The notes below the pieces were generated by a model. It was not told where the DNA came from, made no database searches, and was given only the letters and a program-made list of their open reading frames with translations. Shown here one piece after another: positions 6,819 to 9,739 of a stretch of DNA of 9,739 nucleotides (positions within the stretch are counted from its first letter, which is position 1; each line of letters opens with the position of its first letter). The translations under genes and the position numbers were made by a program. The DNA lies in the NCBI GenBank assembly GCA_033764265.1, contig JANRJB010000267.1, positions 1 to 9,739 on the forward strand, written 5' to 3'. Source of the stretch: VGEM01 sp033764265. GTDB taxonomy: Bacteria; Pseudomonadota; Alphaproteobacteria; Rhodospirillales; Rhodospirillaceae.

Positions 6819-7103
6819 ATGTTCGAACTTAAGCAAACCGAGAACTTTCGAAAGTGGTGGTCTCGACTACGGGACGAACGCGCCAAGGCGTTGATTGCAT
6901 CACGCTTGAACCGGTTGGCCTATGGTCACGTGGGCGATGTGGCTCCGGTCGGTTCGGGAATCAATGAACTACGTATCCATCATGGACCGGGTTATCGCGT
7001 TTACTTCCGAAGGCGCGCCAACACGCTGATTGTCTTGCTCAAAGGCAGCCAAGCCAAAGACATCAAGTTGGCGAAACGAATTGCGGAAGAATGGAGCGAA
7101 TAA
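6819..7103 (+). CDS. RelE/HigB-type toxin (addiction-module killer, HI1419-like)
   Basis: A 94-residue basic protein of the RelE/ParE superfamily, Gp49/HigB-like branch. Members are mostly ribosome-dependent mRNA nucleases that stop translation when the antitoxin is lost. Visible family blocks: FELKQTENFRKWWSRLRD (2-19), KALIASRLNRLAYGHVGDVAPVG (23-45), and the hallmark ELRIHHGPGYRVYF (50-63) with Arg52, Arg60 and Tyr62, then IVLLKGSQAKDIKLAKRIAEEW (71-92). Length is normal and the frame is intact. The ATG at 6819 is preferred over a TTG at 6813. No ribosome site precedes it, which fits a leaderless transcript. The antitoxin gene follows after one base. GC is about 50-55%, clearly below the flanking genes, suggesting recent transfer. 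Toxic activity itself is inferred. Confidence 0.92.
   Translation: MFELKQTENFRKWWSRLRDERAKALIASRLNRLAYGHVGDVAPVGSGINELRIHHGPGYRVYFRRRANTLIVLLKGSQAKDIKLAKRIAEEWSE
7093..7096 (+). promoter_or_regulatory. Shine-Dalgarno of the antitoxin gene
   Basis: GGAG, 8 bases before the ATG at 7105, lies inside the last codons of the toxin gene. It supports this start rather than an upstream in-frame ATG at 7030, which would overlap the toxin gene by 74 bases. Confidence 0.55.
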
Positions 7104-7104
7104 C

Positions 7105-7392
7105 ATGACGAAGCGGCTGACGACATTTGATCCCGCCGAGGCGCTCACGTCCGACGCCGCGATTGCGGCGTTCATGGCCGATGCGTTCGAGTCCGAGGAC
7201 GCCGGATACATCGCCAACGCACTCGGCGTTGTGGCGCGCGCCAAGGGCATGTCGCAAATCGCCAAACAGACGGGTTTGTCCCGCGAACAGCTCTATCGTT
7301 CGTTCAGCAAGAACGGCAATCCGACGCTCAAGACGACAATCGCCGTCATGCGCGCGCTCGGCGTTGGACTGACAGCCAAAGCACACGCCTGA
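7105..7392 (+). CDS. XRE-type antitoxin (addiction-module antidote, HI1420-like)
   Basis: A 95-residue protein. The N-terminal part, LTTFDPAEALTSDAAIAAFM (5-24), then AFESEDAGYIANALGVVARAKG, is typical of antidote proteins paired with the HI1419-type killer. A helix-turn-helix follows at about 49-68 (MSQIAKQTGLSREQLYRSFS), then NGNPTLKTTIAVMRALGVGL (70-89). Antitoxins of this group bind and neutralise the toxin and repress the operon through the helix-turn-helix. The gene begins one base after the toxin stop, so the order is toxin first, as in higBA-like modules. Its GC (about 65-70%) is higher than that of the toxin. It ends 33 bases before the stop of the convergent ABC transporter gene, with no obvious intrinsic terminator between. 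Fully intact. Confidence 0.92.
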   Translation: MTKRLTTFDPAEALTSDAAIAAFMADAFESEDAGYIANALGVVARAKGMSQIAKQTGLSREQLYRSFSKNGNPTLKTTIAVMRALGVGLTAKAHA

Positions 7393-7425
7393 TCGAAACT
7401 TGCTTTTATTGGCGGCGACCGTGCT

Positions 7426-9270
7426 TCACTGCGCCGCGGCCATCGCCACAGGTCCGGGATCGGTGTTGAACTGAAGCGCCGCCAGTCGCGCGTACATCGG
7501 GTTGGCGCGCAAGAGCTGGTCGTGACGGCCGGTGTCGATCAGCCGGCCCTGGTCGATGACCGCGATTCGATCGGCGTTGACCACGGTGGCCAGCCGATGG
7601 GCGATGACCATGGTGGTGCGCCCGCCGATCAGCCGCTCGATGGCCTTCTGCACCAGCCGCTCGTTCTCGGCGTCGAGCGCGCTGGTGGCCTCGTCCAACA
7701 GCAGCAGCGCCGGGTCGGCCAGGATCGCGCGCGCAATGGCGATGCGCTGCTTCTGCCCGCCCGAAAGGCGAACGCCTTTCTCGCCCAGGAAGCTGTTGAA
7801 GCCGTCCGGTAGCTTCTCGATGAACTCCAGCGCCTGAGCCGCCTCGGCAGCGGCACGGACTTCGGCGTCCGAGGCCTCGGGCCGGCCGTAGCGGATGTTT
7901 TCGAGCGCGTTGGACGAGAAAATCACCGGGTCCTGCGACACCAGCCCGATGCGCGCCCGCGCCGCGCGTGGGTCGGCCTGTTTCAGGTCGACGCCGTCCA
8001 GGCGCACCGCGCCCGCCTGCGGGTCGTAGAAGCGCAGGATCAGCTGGAACACCGTGCGCTTGCCGGCGCCCGACGGGCCCACCAGCGCCAGGTGCTCGCC
8101 CGCGTTCACTTTCAGCGAGAAGTCGTGCAGCGCGGCGGCATCGGGCCGCGACGGATAGTGGAACGTGACGCGGTCGAACTCCACTTCGCCGCGGGCCGGT
8201 TCGGGCATCGGCGCGGGGTTGGCCGGGGCGCGGATTTCGGGCGGGGTTTCGAGCAGCTCCACCAGCCGCTCGGTGGCGCCGGCAGCGCGCTGCAGGTCGC
8301 CCAGCACCTCGGAAATGGTGCCGACCGCCACCGCGACCGTCATGGCGTAGAAGATGAACGCGGTCAGTTCGCCCGCGGTGATGGTACCGTCGATTACGCC
8401 GCGGCCGCCGGTCCACAGCACCACGCCGATGGCGCCGAACACCAGCAGGATGACGACGCTGCCCAGCATGCCGCGGGCGAAGATACGCTTCATCGCCACG
8501 TCGAAGGCGCCCTCGACCTCCTTGGCGAATTTGGCCCGGTCGATGTCCTCGTGGGTGTACGCCTGCACGGTGCGGATGGCGTTCAGCGCTTCTTCGCCAT
8601 AAGCACCGACATCGGCGATGCGGTCCTGGCTGGCGCGCGACAGTTTGCGCACGCGCCGGCCGTACCAGATGATCGGTACCACCACCGCCGGCACCACCAG
8701 CGCGACGATGCCGGTCAATTGCGCGTTGGTGATCAGCAGCATGACGATGCCGCCGACCAGCGACAGCGAATTCCTCAGCGCGATCGACAGCGAGGAACCG
8801 ATCACGGTCTGCAGCACGGCGGTATCCGACGTCAGCCGCGACAGAATCTCGCCGGTCTTGGTCACCTCGTAGAAGCCGGGGCTCAACTTCAGCACCTGGC
8901 TGAACACGGCGGTGCGGATGTCGGCGACCACCCGCTCGCCGACCCAGGAGACGAAGTAGAAACGGAAATAGGTGCCGACCGAGATCACCAGGATGATCGC
9001 CACCATGGCCAGCAGGCCCTGATCCAGCATGGCGCGGCTGTCGGCGGTCAGGCCCTGGTCGATGACGTACTTGAGGCCGACGCCGATGCTGAGCGTGGCC
9101 AGCGCCGTCACCACCAGCGCCACGGCGGCGATCGACAGCTGCGGCAGATAGGGCCGCATGAAGCGCCAGGTCTGGCGCAGGGTGCCGAGGTTCTTGCTGG
9201 CCGGCCGGTCGGGCATGCTCCAGCGCCCGCCGCCGCGGCCGCCACCGCCGCCATGGGGGTGGTCGCTCAT
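7426..9270 (-). CDS. ABC exporter half-transporter (MsbA-related), fused permease and ATPase
   Basis: A 614-residue fusion of a six-helix exporter domain (about 40-330) and an ATP-binding domain (about 360-600), the layout of homodimeric ABCB/MsbA-type exporters. It resembles the alphaproteobacterial MsbA-related group; the substrate (lipid, drug or other) cannot be told. Hydrophobic segments lie at about 45-68, 86-108, 168-202, 269-287 and 301-320. A glycine-rich stretch (HPHGGGGGRGGGRW) occupies the first 17 residues. ATPase motifs: Q-loop Gln446, signature LSGGQ (502-506), Walker B LLLLDE (522-527), D-loop SALD (530-533), switch His558. Walker A reads GPSGAGKRT (397-405 plus Thr406), with Arg405 in place of the conserved Ser/Thr. 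The ATG at 9270 was chosen over 9303, which would overlap a possible -10. No partner subunit is adjacent, consistent with a homodimer. Confidence 0.93.
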   Translation of the reverse strand: MSDHPHGGGGGRGGGRWSMPDRPASKNLGTLRQTWRFMRPYLPQLSIAAVALVVTALATLSIGVGLKYVIDQGLTADSRAMLDQGLLAMVAIILVISVGTYFRFYFVSWVGERVVADIRTAVFSQVLKLSPGFYEVTKTGEILSRLTSDTAVLQTVIGSSLSIALRNSLSLVGGIVMLLITNAQLTGIVALVVPAVVVPIIWYGRRVRKLSRASQDRIADVGAYGEEALNAIRTVQAYTHEDIDRAKFAKEVEGAFDVAMKRIFARGMLGSVVILLVFGAIGVVLWTGGRGVIDGTITAGELTAFIFYAMTVAVAVGTISEVLGDLQRAAGATERLVELLETPPEIRAPANPAPMPEPARGEVEFDRVTFHYPSRPDAAALHDFSLKVNAGEHLALVGPSGAGKRTVFQLILRFYDPQAGAVRLDGVDLKQADPRAARARIGLVSQDPVIFSSNALENIRYGRPEASDAEVRAAAEAAQALEFIEKLPDGFNSFLGEKGVRLSGGQKQRIAIARAILADPALLLLDEATSALDAENERLVQKAIERLIGGRTTMVIAHRLATVVNADRIAVIDQGRLIDTGRHDQLLRANPMYARLAALQFNTDPGPVAMAAAQ

Positions 9271-9302
9271 CCTTGGGTTCCAACCGTTTGCATCGCGCCC
9301 CA

Positions 9303-9331
9303 TACATAGGGGGTTACCGGCCGATTTGCAC
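9303..9331 (-). promoter_or_regulatory. Possible promoter of the ABC exporter gene
   Basis: On the minus strand GTGCAA (9326-9331) and TATGTA (9303-9308) are 17 bases apart. Matches to consensus are 3 of 6 each, so this is weak. If real, transcription starts near 9295 and the translation start must be 9270, not 9303. Confidence 0.22.
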
Positions 9332-9349
9332 GGGCCAACCGGCGGATGC

Positions 9350-9368
9350 GGCCCGCCGGCGGCGGGCC
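9350..9368 (+). other. GC-rich inverted repeat before dinB
   Basis: GGCCCGCC (9350-9357) and GGCGGGCC (9361-9368) form a perfect 8-bp stem with a 3-base loop, ending 12 bases before the dinB ATG. No T-run follows, so it is not an intrinsic terminator for either gene. It could fold in the dinB leader and cover the ribosome site, or be a protein-binding site. GC-rich DNA makes such repeats fairly frequent. Confidence 0.4.
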
Positions 9369-9380
9369 TATTCTGGGCCC

Positions 9381-9739
9381 ATGTCCGGCCGTTCCGCCCC
9401 CGCCATACCGCTGCCCGATCGGGTCGTCGCGCTCTGCCGCGACTGCCTGGCGGAATTCGAACGCGAGATCACGCAATGTCCGCGCTGCGGGTCGGCGCGT
9501 CTGATCGCCCATGCGGAGTTGGGGCGGTTGCACATTGCCCACATCGACTGCGATGCGTTCTATGCCGCCATCGAAAAGCGCGACGACCCCAGTCTGGCCG
9601 ACAAACCGGTCTTGATCGGCGGCGGCAAGCGCGGCGTGGTGTCGACGGCCTGTTATGTCGCGCGCCGCTACGGACCGCGTTCGGCCATGCCGATGTTCAA
9701 GGCCTTGAAACTTTGCCCGCAGGCGGTGGTGATCCGCCC
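9381..9739 (+). CDS. dinB: DNA polymerase IV (DinB), 5' part, with N-terminal zinc ribbon
   Basis: The first 119 codons are in the window; the rest lies beyond the end. DinB is a Y-family polymerase that copies past damaged template. Residues about 17-43 hold four cysteines, CRDC (19-22) and CPRC (33-36), spaced as a zinc ribbon, ahead of the polymerase proper. The polymerase begins at about 50: LHIAHIDCDAFYAAIEKRDDP (50-70), with Asp56 as a catalytic metal ligand and Tyr61 at the steric-gate position. KPVLIGGG and GVVSTACYVARRYGPRSAMP follow, then FKALKLCPQAVVI, all matching the fingers/palm start of DinB. The zinc-ribbon extension is not found in the E. coli enzyme but I recall it from some alphaproteobacterial homologues. 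The gene diverges from the ABC exporter. No SOS box of the alphaproteobacterial GTTC-N7-GTTC kind was found upstream. Confidence 0.92.
   Translation, partial: MSGRSAPAIPLPDRVVALCRDCLAEFEREITQCPRCGSARLIAHAELGRLHIAHIDCDAFYAAIEKRDDPSLADKPVLIGGGKRGVVSTACYVARRYGPRSAMPMFKALKLCPQAVVIR

Noticed and set aside
7393..7425. A bidirectional terminator between the antitoxin and the ABC exporter
   Set aside because: A convergent gap would be a natural place, but I find no stem of useful length there, only a short TTTTATT.
9277..9291. GTTC followed by TTGC at SOS-box spacing between the exporter gene and dinB
   Set aside because: The second half does not match GTTC, so it does not meet the alphaproteobacterial LexA consensus.
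7406..9307. A 633-codon Arg/Pro-rich frame on the same strand as the ABC exporter
   Set aside because: It is the wrong frame of the exporter gene; the true frame has every ABC motif.
8092..9309. A 405-codon open frame on the plus strand opposite the ABC exporter, rich in His, Gln and Asp
   Set aside because: It is a shadow of the exporter gene. It has no recognisable domain, and stop codons are simply rare in GC-rich DNA.

Overview
The window is GC-rich, gene-dense bacterial chromosome, most likely from an alphaproteobacterium (Rhodospirillales-like is my best guess). This inference rests on gene content: a PAS_5-type single-domain protein, an MsbA-related ABC half-transporter, a SufE/ArfB pair, and a DinB with an N-terminal zinc ribbon. 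No rRNA, tRNA, CRISPR array, insertion sequence or phage gene was seen. No stretch longer than about 140 bases lacks a gene.

Layout: (1) 1-660, the 3' part of a gamma-glutamyltransferase gene on +. (2) 667-2682, three genes on -, read as bicupin, then a PAS_5-type protein with a TTG start overlapping the previous stop, then an exported VOC-fold protein. They converge on ggt. (3) 2823-4481 on +, a PAS / degenerate GGDEF / EAL protein probably acting on cyclic di-GMP. (4) 4557-5753 on +, a class I methyltransferase with a twin-arginine-like N-terminus. (5) 5768-6220 on -, sufE, divergent from arfB (6305-6739, +). (6) 6819-7392 on +, a two-gene toxin-antitoxin module of the HI1419/HI1420 (RelE/HigB killer plus XRE antidote) type, with a promoter and palindrome in front. 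The toxin gene is visibly lower in GC than everything around it. (7) 7426-9270 on -, a fused permease/ATPase ABC exporter whose Walker A motif reads GPSGAGKRT instead of the usual GKST or GKTT. (8) 9381 to the window end on +, the 5' part of dinB (DNA polymerase IV) with a four-cysteine zinc ribbon ahead of the polymerase domain.

Most genes are single-function chromosomal genes in short, alternating transcription units. The units that look co-transcribed are the bicupin-PAS-VOC trio and the toxin-antitoxin pair. I do not see a convincing large undescribed system. The points most worth a second look are the Walker A substitution, the export-type leader on a SAM-binding enzyme, the low-GC toxin-antitoxin module with a possibly leaderless transcript beside the ribosome-rescue gene arfB, and the degenerate GGDEF joined to an apparently intact EAL domain.
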